Source: Nonomuraea sediminis (GTDB lineage: Bacteria > Actinomycetota > Actinomycetes > Streptosporangiales > Streptosporangiaceae). Taken from it: a stretch of DNA of 64,000 nucleotides. This document shows positions 46,600 through 54,115 of this stretch, piece after piece. Each line of letters starts with the position of its first letter. The first letter of the stretch is position 1. Position numbers and translations under genes: made by a program. The stretch covers positions 1,664,882 through 1,728,881 of the forward strand of contig NZ_JAHDTI010000001.1 of assembly GCF_018531495.1 (NCBI RefSeq). Direction: 5' to 3'. The notes below the pieces were generated by a model. It saw only the letters and a program-made list of their open reading frames with translations. It did no database searches and was not told the origin of the DNA.

Positions 46600-47140
46600 G
46601 TGATCAGGGGCGGGCAACAGGGAATCAACGCGGTCGTGCTGTTCATCGCACTGGTGACGCTGTACGCCACGAGCATCCCCGGCGGAGATTTCGGGATCCT
46701 GGCGCCTGCGGGCCTCCTCGGGCTGGCGCTGGGCCTGCTGTGGCTGGTGTTCCTGGGCCTCACCCTCGCTCGCCGCGAGCACCGCGCCGACCTGCGCAGA
46801 ACCTGGCTCTCGTGGACCGCGGCCCCGGTGATGGCGGCCTGTGGCCGGTCTGGTCTACGCCGGAGCGCCGGTACGGGCGCGCTTCGAGTTGTCACGGCCG
46901 GCGCTCGAGCGGTTCGCCGCCTCCAAGCCCGCAGGCGAGGACGCCCGATGGGTGGGGCTCTTCCACGTGGAGTCCGTGGAGCGGATTCCCGGAGGCGTGC
47001 GCTTCCTCGTGGTCGGCAGCGGGTTCCTCGATCACCACGGCTTCGTCTTCAGCCCGGAACGTGCGCCTGAGGACGACGGGGAGGGATTCCGCTACGCGCA
47101 CCTGAGCGGGCCCTGGTACACGTGGCAGGAGAGCGACTAG
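46600..47140 (+). pseudogene. frameshifted two-part membrane protein gene
   Basis: The first frame (GTG 46600 onward) gives two helices, VVLFIALVTLYATSIPGGDFG and PAGLLGLALGLLWLVFLGLTLA, and reads well to TWLSWTAAPVMAA at about 46839. After that it turns Arg/Gly-rich. A second frame, shifted by one base, takes up at 46841 with VAGLVYAGAPVRARFELSRPALERFAA and runs to the stop at 47138-47140. The parts join seamlessly if one base near 46840 is removed. Intact, it would be a membrane protein of about 180 residues with a polar extracytoplasmic domain. Family unknown. Real decay and sequencing error cannot be told apart here. Confidence 0.65.
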
Positions 47141-47269
47141 AGCGCGACCCTGCGTTCACCAGACACCTACAGGCGGGATGCCCCGTCCTTCAGGGCGGGG
47201 AGGAAAGCCGGGTCGGTCGGACACTTTGGTCTCCGGGTTTTGTCGGTGTTGATCGGTAGGTTGATTGGC

Positions 47270-48462
47270 GTGTCCCGCTATCGGCTCCAGCCGACGCCCG
47301 CCCAGGAGCAGATGTTGCTGGAGCATTGCGGGCACGCCCGATACGTGTGGAACCTGGCCGTCGAGCAACACGCGCACTGGAAGCCGGGAGGTAAGAGCGC
47401 GCCGGGGTTCGCCGAGCAGTGCCGCCAGCTGACCGAGGCGCGGGGCGAGTTCGCGTGGCTCCGCCGTGGGTCGATCGTCGTGCAGCAGCAGGCGCTCAAG
47501 GATTTCGCCCAAGCCATGGCCAACTTCTTCGACAGGACCCATCGCAGGCCGACGTGGCGCAGGCGTGGGCAAGGCGAAGGGTTCGGATCGTCGCTGTCAA
47601 GGCGGGTGACGTCCGGTGCTTGTCCCGCCATGTCGGCGAGGTGAAGGTCCCGAAGGTGGGCTGGGTGCGGTTCCGCTGGTCCCGCGCCGTGCCCGAGGGT
47701 GTGAAGTCCTACCGGATCACCCGCGATACGGCGGGCCGCTGGCATGTGGCGTTCGCTGCCGTCCCGGATCCGATCCCAGCACCTGGCACGGGCGAGGTGG
47801 TCGGCGTGGACCGTGGAGTGGCCGTGGCCGCTGCCCTGTCCACGGGTGAGATGGTCAGCGCGTCAACGCTGCGCGAGCCCGAGAGGGTCCGGCTGTTGCG
47901 ACTCCTGCGCATGCTTGTCCGCGCCGAACGCGGCTCCAACCGGCGCGACAAGGTCAAACAGGCCATCGCCAGGCTGAAGACGCGCGAGGTCGACCGCCGC
48001 AAGGACTGGGTCGAGAAGACCTCCACCGATCTTGCCCGCAGGTTCGACGTGATCGCCGTCGAAGACCTCAAGATCGGCAACATGACCCGGTCGGCCAAGG
48101 GCACCATCGAAGCGCCCGGCAAGCACGTCGCAGCCAAGGCTGGCCTGAACCGCTCGATCCTCGCCGCAGGCTGGGGCCAGCTCGTCCAGCGGCTGGTGCA
48201 TAAGGCTCCTGGCCAGGTCGTCAAAGTCAACCCCGTGTACACCTCGCAGCGCTGTTCGGCGTGCGGGATCGTCGATGCGAAGTCGCGCGAGAGCCAAGCC
48301 GACTTCCGTTGCCGCTCCTGCGGATACGCCTGCAACGCCGACGTGAACGCGGCGCGCAACATCCGATTGGCCGCCGTGGGGCACACGGTGGATGCGCGGG
48401 GAGGCGACCGGGTTGCCGGGCCTGCGAACCGCGAACCTCAACCTGTCCTCCTCTCAGCGTGA
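47270..48462 (+). pseudogene. tnpB: TnpB RNA-guided nuclease, one-base frameshift
   Basis: The N-terminal frame (GTG 47270) gives SRYRLQPTPAQEQMLLEHCGHARYVWNLAVEQH to about RRRGQGEGF at 47585. The homology then continues one frame over, from RIVAVKAGDVRCLSRHVGEVKVPKVGWVRFRWSRAVPE to 48462. One base, probably a C, is missing near 47585. All nuclease parts are intact: RuvC Asp in VGVDRGVA, Glu in IAVEDLKIGNM, zinc ribbon CSACG and CRSCG, and the last Asp in CNADVNAARNI. Restored, it is about 398 residues. TnpB cleaves DNA with an omega RNA made from the element's right end. Unless the indel is an error, this copy is dead. Confidence 0.8.
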
Positions 48463-48506
48463 GATGGGTTGGAATCCCCCGCTTTCAGGCGGGTGGAGGA
48501 TGTCAA
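48340..48506 (+). ncRNA. candidate omega RNA of the tnpB element
   Basis: In IS605-type elements the guide RNA overlaps the 3' end of tnpB and ends at the right end, with the guide read from flanking DNA. The region here includes the tnpB 3' end and the right-end hairpin at 48478-48493. The guide would be the first bases after about 48506. Boundaries are by analogy and no promoter was identified. Confidence 0.4.
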
Positions 48507-48520
48507 TAGGCTCTAGATCC

Positions 48521-49009
48521 ATGAGCAGCAAGGCGAAAGGCGGCACCCCGGCCACGGTGGCGCTGACGAAGGCGAAGGCGGACTTCACCCTCCACCCCTA
48601 CGACCACGACCCCGGCGCGCAGGCCTACGGGGAGGAGGCGGCCGACGCGCTCGGCCTGCCGTACGAGAGGATCTTCAAGACGCTCGTGGCGGAGGTCGAG
48701 AGCGGGCTGGCGGTGGCCGTCGTGCCCGTCTCGGGCAAGCTCGACCTGAAGGCGCTGGCGGCGGCGCTGAAGAGCAAGCGCGCGGCGATGGCCGACGCGG
48801 CCAAGGTGGAGCGCGTGACGGGCTACGTGGTGGGCGGCATCAGCCCGCTCGGGCAGCGCAAGCAGCTGCCGACCGTGGTCGACGCCTCGGCGCTGGAGTT
48901 CGAGACGATCTACTTCTCCGCCGGCAAGCGCGGCCTGCAGATCGAGACCGCTCCCGCCAACCTCATCAGCCTGACCCGGGCCGTCACCGCCGACATCGGC
49001 AAGGCCTAA
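48521..49009 (+). CDS. ybaK: YbaK/EbsC-type Cys-tRNA(Pro) deacylase
   Basis: 162 residues from ATG 48521. Trans-editing domain that hydrolyses mischarged Cys-tRNA(Pro). The family block YGEEAADALGLPYERIFKTLVAEV contains the catalytic-region Lys; VPVSGKLDLKALAAAL and YVVGGISPLGQRKQLPTVVD are also typical. No ribosome-binding site precedes the ATG, and a TAGGCT box sits eight bases upstream at 48507-48512, so the message may be leaderless. The IS element's right end falls at the promoter position. Confidence 0.92.
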   Translation: MSSKAKGGTPATVALTKAKADFTLHPYDHDPGAQAYGEEAADALGLPYERIFKTLVAEVESGLAVAVVPVSGKLDLKALAAALKSKRAAMADAAKVERVTGYVVGGISPLGQRKQLPTVVDASALEFETIYFSAGKRGLQIETAPANLISLTRAVTADIGKA

Positions 49010-49097
49010 GCTTTCGTTCGCGGGCACCATGGAGGCCGGGGAGTTCGTCGGCCAGGCCAAAGCCCCGCCGCTGAGTCGCCGCGACAATACGTCAGGT

Positions 49098-50333
49098 ATG
49101 GGACTCGCGACGCAAATCACCCCCTCCGATGTCCGCCGAACCGCCACCTTGACCGTCGGCCTGCTCATGGGCGTGTGGGTCGTCGACTACGTCGACCGCG
49201 TGATGATGGCCGTCGCACTGCCGTTCATCGGGCAGGAATTCACGCTCACCAAGACCGAGCAGGGCTGGCTCATCACCGTCTTCTCGCTGGTCTACCTGCT
49301 GTGCCAGATTCCTGGCGGGCTGCTTGCCGACCGGTTCGGCTCGCGGCGGCTGCTGGTGGTCTCGCTGGCGCTGTGGTCGGTGTTCACCGCGCTGACCGGG
49401 CTGGCGTGGGGGCTCGCCGTACTGCTGGTGATCAGGGCCCTGTTCGGGGTGGGGCAGGGGCTGTTCCCCGGGGCGTCGTTCAAGGCGATGGCGGAGCGGA
49501 CCACTCCCGAGCGGCGGGCCACGGCGGCCGGGGCGATGCTGGCCTCCAACCAGCTGGGCGCGGGACTGGCGCCGCTGGTGGTCGCGCCGCTGCTGCTGGC
49601 CGTGGGCTGGCGGCACACGTTCTGGGTGACGGCCGCGGCGGGCGTGCTGGTCGGGCTGCTGCTGTGGGCGCTGCTGCCCAAGCCGCTGCCGGTGGAGCTG
49701 AGTGAGCCCGTTCAGGTCAGGCAGGCGCCCCCGCTGTCCAGCGTGCTGAAGGCGCCCGCGGTGTGGAAGTTCGCGGCGCTGTTCTGCGCGACGAACATGC
49801 TGGGCTACGGGATGATCACCTGGGTGCCGAGCTACCTGCTCGAGGTCAAGGGCATCTCACTGTTGAAGACCGGCGTGTTCTCCGCCGTGCCGAGCCTGGT
49901 GATGACCGTGACGACGATCCTGGGCGGCTACCTGTTCGACCGCTATTTCAGCGGGCGGGCCCGGCTGTACGTGATCCCGCTGCTGCTGTGCACCGCCGCC
50001 CTGCTGGGGCTGATGCTGATGGCCGACAGCGCCGAGGGCTTCACGCTGTTCCAGACGCTGGCGCTGGCGGTCGCAGGCCTGTCCACGATGGGCATCCTGG
50101 GCATGCCGGTACGGGCGCTGCCGCCCGCCGTGATCGGCTCGGGCATGGGCGTGGTCAACGTGGGCGGCCAGATCGCCGGAGTGATCACGCCGGTGCTGAT
50201 GGGGTGGCTCGTCGACCGGTTCTCCTACACGGCCGCCTTCGGGCTGCTGATCGGCACCACCGTGCTCGGCGCGCTGATCGCCGTGGTGGTGCCGCAACGA
50301 GCCGAGCAGTTCACCTTCAAGGAGGTTTCGTGA
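49098..50333 (+). CDS. MFS transporter, anion:cation symporter (ACS)-like
   Basis: 411 residues from ATG 49098; the longer reading from 49029 adds non-conserved residues. Twelve helices. ACS-type landmarks: [41 protein letters not shown] at loop 2-3, GVGQGLFPGASFKAMAERTTPERRATA in helix 4-5. The family carries small organic anions and N-acyl or amino compounds. Its stop overlaps the start of a D-aminoacylase gene, so it probably imports N-acyl-D-amino acids or a related amide. That substrate is inferred from the pairing. Confidence 0.87.
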   Translation: MGLATQITPSDVRRTATLTVGLLMGVWVVDYVDRVMMAVALPFIGQEFTLTKTEQGWLITVFSLVYLLCQIPGGLLADRFGSRRLLVVSLALWSVFTALTGLAWGLAVLLVIRALFGVGQGLFPGASFKAMAERTTPERRATAAGAMLASNQLGAGLAPLVVAPLLLAVGWRHTFWVTAAAGVLVGLLLWALLPKPLPVELSEPVQVRQAPPLSSVLKAPAVWKFAALFCATNMLGYGMITWVPSYLLEVKGISLLKTGVFSAVPSLVMTVTTILGGYLFDRYFSGRARLYVIPLLLCTAALLGLMLMADSAEGFTLFQTLALAVAGLSTMGILGMPVRALPPAVIGSGMGVVNVGGQIAGVITPVLMGWLVDRFSYTAAFGLLIGTTVLGALIAVVVPQRAEQFTFKEVS

Positions 50334-51772
50334 CCTACGACCTGGTGCTCGCCAACGGGCGGGTGATCGACCCGGAGACCGGCCTGGACGCGGTCCGCGA
50401 CGTGGGTGTCACCGGCGGCGTGATCCGCGCGGTGTCCGACGTGCCGCTGGAGGGCCGCGAGCGGCTGGACGTCGGCGGGCTGGTGGTCGCGCCCGGCTTC
50501 ATCGACCTGCACAGCCACAGCGCCGACCTGGCCGGGCACCGGCTGCAGGCCCTGGACGGCGTGACGACCGTGCTGGAGCTGGAGGCGGGCGCCTACCCGG
50601 TCTCGCGCGCCTACCGGCAGGCCGAGCTGGAGGGCAGGCCGCTCAACTACGGCTTCTCCACCTCCTGGGCCGCCGCCCGCATGTCGGTGCTCGCCGGGGT
50701 GGATCCAGCGGCCAGCCTGGAGGTGCTGCTCGACAACATCGGCCGCGCCGAGTGGCAGCAGCCGGGCAACGCCGAGGCGACCGCGCGGATCGTGGCCATG
50801 CTGGAGAAGGACCTGGCCGACGGCGCGCTCGGCATCGGCATCCTGGTCGGCTACGCCCCGCTGGCCGACCCGGCCGAATACCTGGCCGTGGCGGCGCTGG
50901 CCGCCCGCGCCGGCCAGCCCACCTACACCCATGCCCGCGAACTGGTCGAGCAGGACCCGGGCACGCCGATCGACGGCGCCGAGGAGATCGTCAGGGCCGC
51001 CGCCGAGACGGGCGCCCACATGCACTACTGCCACGTCAACTCCACCTCGGTCCGCCACGTCGACCGCGTGCTCGGCCTGGTGGAGCGCGTCCGCGCGGAG
51101 GGCGCCAGGGTCACCACCGAGGCCTACCCGTACGGCGCGGGCATGACGGGTGTGGGCGCCGCGTTCCTGGCGCCCGAGCTGCTGCACCGGCGCGGCCTGA
51201 CACCGCACTCGATCGGGCTGCTGTCGGGCGGCCGCTTCTCCTCCGACGACGAACTGCGCGCGGCCCGCACGCACGAACCCGGTTCCGCCGCGTTCGTGCA
51301 CCTGCTCGACGAGGACGACCCTGCGCAGTTCGCCTTCATCCAGAAGGCGCTGGCCTTCGAGGACGCCGCCGTCGCCACGGACGCGGTGCCGCTCATCCGC
51401 ACCCCCGACCCGGCCGCCTGGCCGCTGCCCGCCGACGCCGCCTCGCACCCGCGTACGGCCGGCACCTACGGGCGCGTGTTCCGGCAGCTCGTCCGCGAGC
51501 AGGCGGTGCTGAGCCTGCCCGAGGCGATCCGGCGCTGCTCCTACGTGCCTGCCCAGGTGGTGCCCGCGCTGCACCGCAAGGGCCGGGTGCAGGCGGGGAT
51601 GGACGCCGACCTGACCGTGCTCGACCCGGAGACCGTGGCCGACCGCGCCACCTACGCCGCGACGGTCGCCCCTTCGCAGGGCTTCGTCCACGTCATGGTG
51701 AACGGCCGCTTCGTGGTCAGAGACGGCGCCCTCCTCCCCGACTCCATGCCCGGCCGCCCCGTCCGGGCATGA
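50330..51772 (+). CDS. N-acyl-D-amino acid deacylase family amidohydrolase
   Basis: 480 residues from GTG 50330, with a strong AAGGAGG and a GTGA overlap with the transporter gene. Opens YDLVLANGRVIDPETGLDAVRDVGVTGG; metal ligands in FIDLHSHSADLAGH, GVTTVLELEAGAYP and HMHYCHVNST mark the D-aminoacylase branch of the amidohydrolase superfamily, and ends with VQAGMDADLTVLDPETVADRATY. It would free D-amino acids from N-acyl forms. Shorter than some family members by a reduced insert domain. The last codons lie in a 55-bp duplication shared with the convergent gene. Confidence 0.87.
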   Translation: MTYDLVLANGRVIDPETGLDAVRDVGVTGGVIRAVSDVPLEGRERLDVGGLVVAPGFIDLHSHSADLAGHRLQALDGVTTVLELEAGAYPVSRAYRQAELEGRPLNYGFSTSWAAARMSVLAGVDPAASLEVLLDNIGRAEWQQPGNAEATARIVAMLEKDLADGALGIGILVGYAPLADPAEYLAVAALAARAGQPTYTHARELVEQDPGTPIDGAEEIVRAAAETGAHMHYCHVNSTSVRHVDRVLGLVERVRAEGARVTTEAYPYGAGMTGVGAAFLAPELLHRRGLTPHSIGLLSGGRFSSDDELRAARTHEPGSAAFVHLLDEDDPAQFAFIQKALAFEDAAVATDAVPLIRTPDPAAWPLPADAASHPRTAGTYGRVFRQLVREQAVLSLPEAIRRCSYVPAQVVPALHRKGRVQAGMDADLTVLDPETVADRATYAATVAPSQGFVHVMVNGRFVVRDGALLPDSMPGRPVRA

Positions 51773-51880
51773 TTCAGGCCGGCCCGAGCCAGGTCGTGAT
51801 CGCGGCCGCCGCCCCGTCCGGGCGTGATCAGGCCGGGCCGAGCCAGGTCGTGATGGCGGCCGCCGCCTCGTCCGGGTGGG
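51756..51880. repeat. 54-55 bp tandem repeat across two convergent 3' ends
   Basis: GCCCCGTCCGGGC-headed units begin at 51756 and 51811, and a related GCCTCGTCCGGG begins at 51865. The first two units share GAGCCAGGTCGTGAT and GCGGCCGCC. The monooxygenase stop (51828-51830) falls in the second unit, and the first unit repeats the monooxygenase tail beyond its stop and supplies the last codons of the D-aminoacylase. It looks like a recent duplication of the monooxygenase 3' end. Confidence 0.75.
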
Positions 51881-53300
51881 CGGGCTGGTCGGTGGCCCAG
51901 GCCACGTAGCCGTCCGGGCGGACGAAGGCCGTCGGCGAGCCGGGGACGACCGTGATGCGGTCGCCCCACGGCTTGGCCGCGGTGGCGAGGTCCGCCCGGT
52001 CGGTGACGAGCAGGGCGCCGGTGTGCTCGGGCGTGCCGGGCGCGGGGCGGCCGACCAGCGGGTGCGTGCCGGGCAGGGCGTAGCGCTGCGCCAGGCCCGC
52101 GATGTGCTTGAGCACGTAGGTGGCCGCCTGGGGCGCGTCGAGGAAGTCGCCGACCACCGCGCGCAGCGCGCGCGTGCGGGAGTCGGGGCGGCTGAGCGCC
52201 GTCTGGGCGTCGCTCCACGACTGCACCCAGGCGCCGATCGGGTGCCGCTCGGCCGTGTAGGTGTCCAGTAGGGCTTCCGGAGCCTCGCCGCGCGCCACCG
52301 CGGCCAGCTTCCAGCCCAGGTTCATCGCGTCGCCCAGGCCCAGGTTGAGGCCCTGCCCGCCGGCCGGCGAGTGGATGTGCGCGGCGTCGCCCGCCAGCAG
52401 CACTCGCCGGTCGCGGTAGGTGGTCGCCTGCCGGGTCGCATCGGAGTAGCGGGAGCCGGTCCTGACCGTGGTGACCTCCAGGTCCAGGCCGCTGACCCGC
52501 TTCAGCGCCTCGCGCACCTCCTGGGCGGTCACCGGCGCGTCCCTGTCGACGCGCCTGCCGTACTCGACGACGTGCAGCCGGCCGGGCATCGGCCCGTGCA
52601 CGTACGAACCCGCCTCGGTCCGCACCCAGTCGCCCATCGGCAGCGCCTCCGGGTCGGCCCACTCCACCAGCGCCTGCAGGCCGACGAACTCCCCGTCGGT
52701 CCCGGCGAAGTCGAAGCCGCCCGCCTTGCGGACCGCGCTGCGCCCGCCGTCGCACCCCACCAGCCACCGCCCGCGCTCCGGGGAGCCTTCGCGTGTCCGC
52801 ACGGTGACGCCCTGAGGGTCCTGGGCGAGGCCGGTCACCTCGACGCCGCGCCGTACCTCGGCGCCCAGCTCCTCCGCCCGGGCGGCCAGGATGCGTTCGA
52901 GGTCGAGCTGGCTGATCACCCCGCCGCCGTCGCTGTCGCGCGCGAGGTCGGGATCGTCGGGGTCGAGCCGGTCGGCGCGGATCGGGATGCCCGCGAAGTG
53001 CCCGATGAACGGCATCTCCTCGAGCTCCACCACCCCGGATCCGATGAGCTCGATCAGCTCCGGATCGGGCTCGAACCAGGTCAGCGCGGCCTGCCGTACC
53101 GCCGGGAGCAGACCGCGGCGGCGCAGCGCGTCCGCCGACGGCGCGTTGAGCGCGCGGGCGCCCATCGCGCCCGCCTTGAGCTCGGTGTACGGCGAGGCGG
53201 CCCGCTCGAGCACCACCACCGAGGCCCCGCCGAGCCGAAGCTCGCACGCGAGCAGCAGGCCCACGGGCCCGCCACCGGCCACCACCACGTCGAAATCCAT
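51828..53300 (-). CDS. FAD-dependent aromatic monooxygenase (class A, PheA/TfdB type)
   Basis: 490 residues from ATG 53300 with AGGAGG six bases upstream. Rossmann FAD motif VVVAGGGPVGLLLACELRLGG at the N-terminus, the DG motif in WLVGCDGGRSAVRKAGG, and the GD motif in RRVLLAGDAAHIHSPAGGQGLNLGLGDAMNLGWKLA. A C-terminal thioredoxin-like domain is shortened. Such enzymes hydroxylate phenolic or polyketide substrates using NAD(P)H. No biosynthetic cluster adjoins; it is divergent from a TetR gene, so a drug- or phenol-responsive role is more likely than a fixed pathway. Confidence 0.88.
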   Translation of the reverse strand: MDFDVVVAGGGPVGLLLACELRLGGASVVVLERAASPYTELKAGAMGARALNAPSADALRRRGLLPAVRQAALTWFEPDPELIELIGSGVVELEEMPFIGHFAGIPIRADRLDPDDPDLARDSDGGGVISQLDLERILAARAEELGAEVRRGVEVTGLAQDPQGVTVRTREGSPERGRWLVGCDGGRSAVRKAGGFDFAGTDGEFVGLQALVEWADPEALPMGDWVRTEAGSYVHGPMPGRLHVVEYGRRVDRDAPVTAQEVREALKRVSGLDLEVTTVRTGSRYSDATRQATTYRDRRVLLAGDAAHIHSPAGGQGLNLGLGDAMNLGWKLAAVARGEAPEALLDTYTAERHPIGAWVQSWSDAQTALSRPDSRTRALRAVVGDFLDAPQAATYVLKHIAGLAQRYALPGTHPLVGRPAPGTPEHTGALLVTDRADLATAAKPWGDRITVVPGSPTAFVRPDGYVAWATDQPAHPDEAAAAITTWLGPA

Positions 53301-53319
53301 GATCGCCTCCTGAAACCCG

Positions 53320-53363
53320 GTAACACTGTTCGCAGTTTAGGTTACTGGGTACACTGTTCGCAA
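53320..53363. promoter_or_regulatory. shared promoter/operator of monooxygenase and TetR genes
   Basis: The 12-mer ACACTGTTCGCA occurs twice (53323-53334 and 53351-53362), 28 bases apart, with GTAAC (53320-53324) and GTTAC (53341-53345) facing each other. Toward the monooxygenase, TTGCGA (complement of 53358-53363), an 18-base spacer and TAAACT (complement of 53334-53339) make a fair promoter. Toward TetR, TACACT (53350-53355) lies seven bases before ATG 53363, which suggests a leaderless message. A repressor on the repeats would block both promoters. Confidence 0.65.
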
Positions 53364-54115
53364 TGGAGATGATCTGGATGCGGCCCGAGCGTGCGGCCCG
53401 CGGCCCCAAGCCCGCCTACAGCAGGGCCGAGGTCGCTGCGGTCGGGGTCCGGGTGGCGGACGCCGAGGGCATCGAGGCGGTGTCGATGCGCCGGATCGCC
53501 GCGGAGCTGGGCGCCGGCACGACCTCGCTCTACCGCTATGTGTCGAAAAAAGACGACATCTTGGATCTGATGGGCGACGCGATCATGGGCGAGGAGGACC
53601 CGCCCGCGCGCACCGGCGACTGGCGGGCCGACCTGCGCGAGATCGCCCGCAGGACCCGCGCGGTGATGCTGCGCCACCCGTGGTCGGCGGCGCTGTCGGC
53701 GGGACGGCCCAGCCTGGGGCCGAACGGGCTGCGCTGGATGGAGGCCTCCTTCGCCGCGCTCGGCGACCTCGGCCTGGACGCCGACGACCTGCTCGCCAAG
53801 GTGTCGGCGGTGGCCACCTACGTGCGCGGCACCGTCGCGGGAGAACTGGGCGAGCGGGAGGCCGCCCGCCGCTCCGGCCTGACGATCGACGGCTGGATGG
53901 CCGAGCAGAGCCCCTACGGCAAGGTCATCCGCGACAGCGGCCGGTATCCGACCTTCACCAGGATCATGGAGGAGGCCAGGATCCCGCACCTGCCCGACCG
54001 GCTGGAGCGGCTGTTCGCGCTGGGCCTTGAGCAGGTGCTCGACGGCCTGGCCGCCTCTCTCGGCAACCCTCGCCGTGGTGGCGGGCACCCGCATGGGGCA
54101 GGATCGCAACCGTGA
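53363..54115 (+). CDS. TetR-family repressor
   Basis: 250 residues. N-terminal HTH: YSRAEVAAVGVRVADAEGIEAVSMRRIAAELGAGTTSLYRYVSKKDDILDLMGDAI. The C-terminal domain resembles TetR_C of the tetracycline/anthracycline-type subgroup (LRHPWSAALSAGRPSLGPNGLRWMEASFAAL). ATG 53363 follows a -10-like TACACT by seven bases with no ribosome-binding site. Divergent from the monooxygenase and overlapping the amidase start at its end (GTGA), so all three may respond to one compound. Self-repression through the repeats is inferred. Confidence 0.87.
   Translation: MEMIWMRPERAARGPKPAYSRAEVAAVGVRVADAEGIEAVSMRRIAAELGAGTTSLYRYVSKKDDILDLMGDAIMGEEDPPARTGDWRADLREIARRTRAVMLRHPWSAALSAGRPSLGPNGLRWMEASFAALGDLGLDADDLLAKVSAVATYVRGTVAGELGEREAARRSGLTIDGWMAEQSPYGKVIRDSGRYPTFTRIMEEARIPHLPDRLERLFALGLEQVLDGLAASLGNPRRGGGHPHGAGSQP

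Larger units (their letters stand above)
47175..48506 (+). mobile_element. IS200/IS605-family (IS1341-type) element carrying only tnpB
   Basis: Bounded by subterminal hairpins typical of the family: CCCCGTCC/GGGCGGGG around TTCA at the left (47181-47200), and CCCGC/GCGGG around TTTCAG at the right (48478-48493), followed by GGAGGATGTCAA. It carries tnpB and no tnpA Y1 transposase, so it needs help in trans to move. There are no terminal inverted repeats or target duplications, as expected. Exact ends are estimates. The right end lies about 15 bases before the ybaK start. Confidence 0.75.

Noticed and set aside
46840..47590. Programmed frameshifting in the membrane gene and tnpB
   Set aside because: Neither site shows a slippery heptamer or a nearby stimulatory structure that I can see, and such families are not known to use it. 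Simple indels are more likely.
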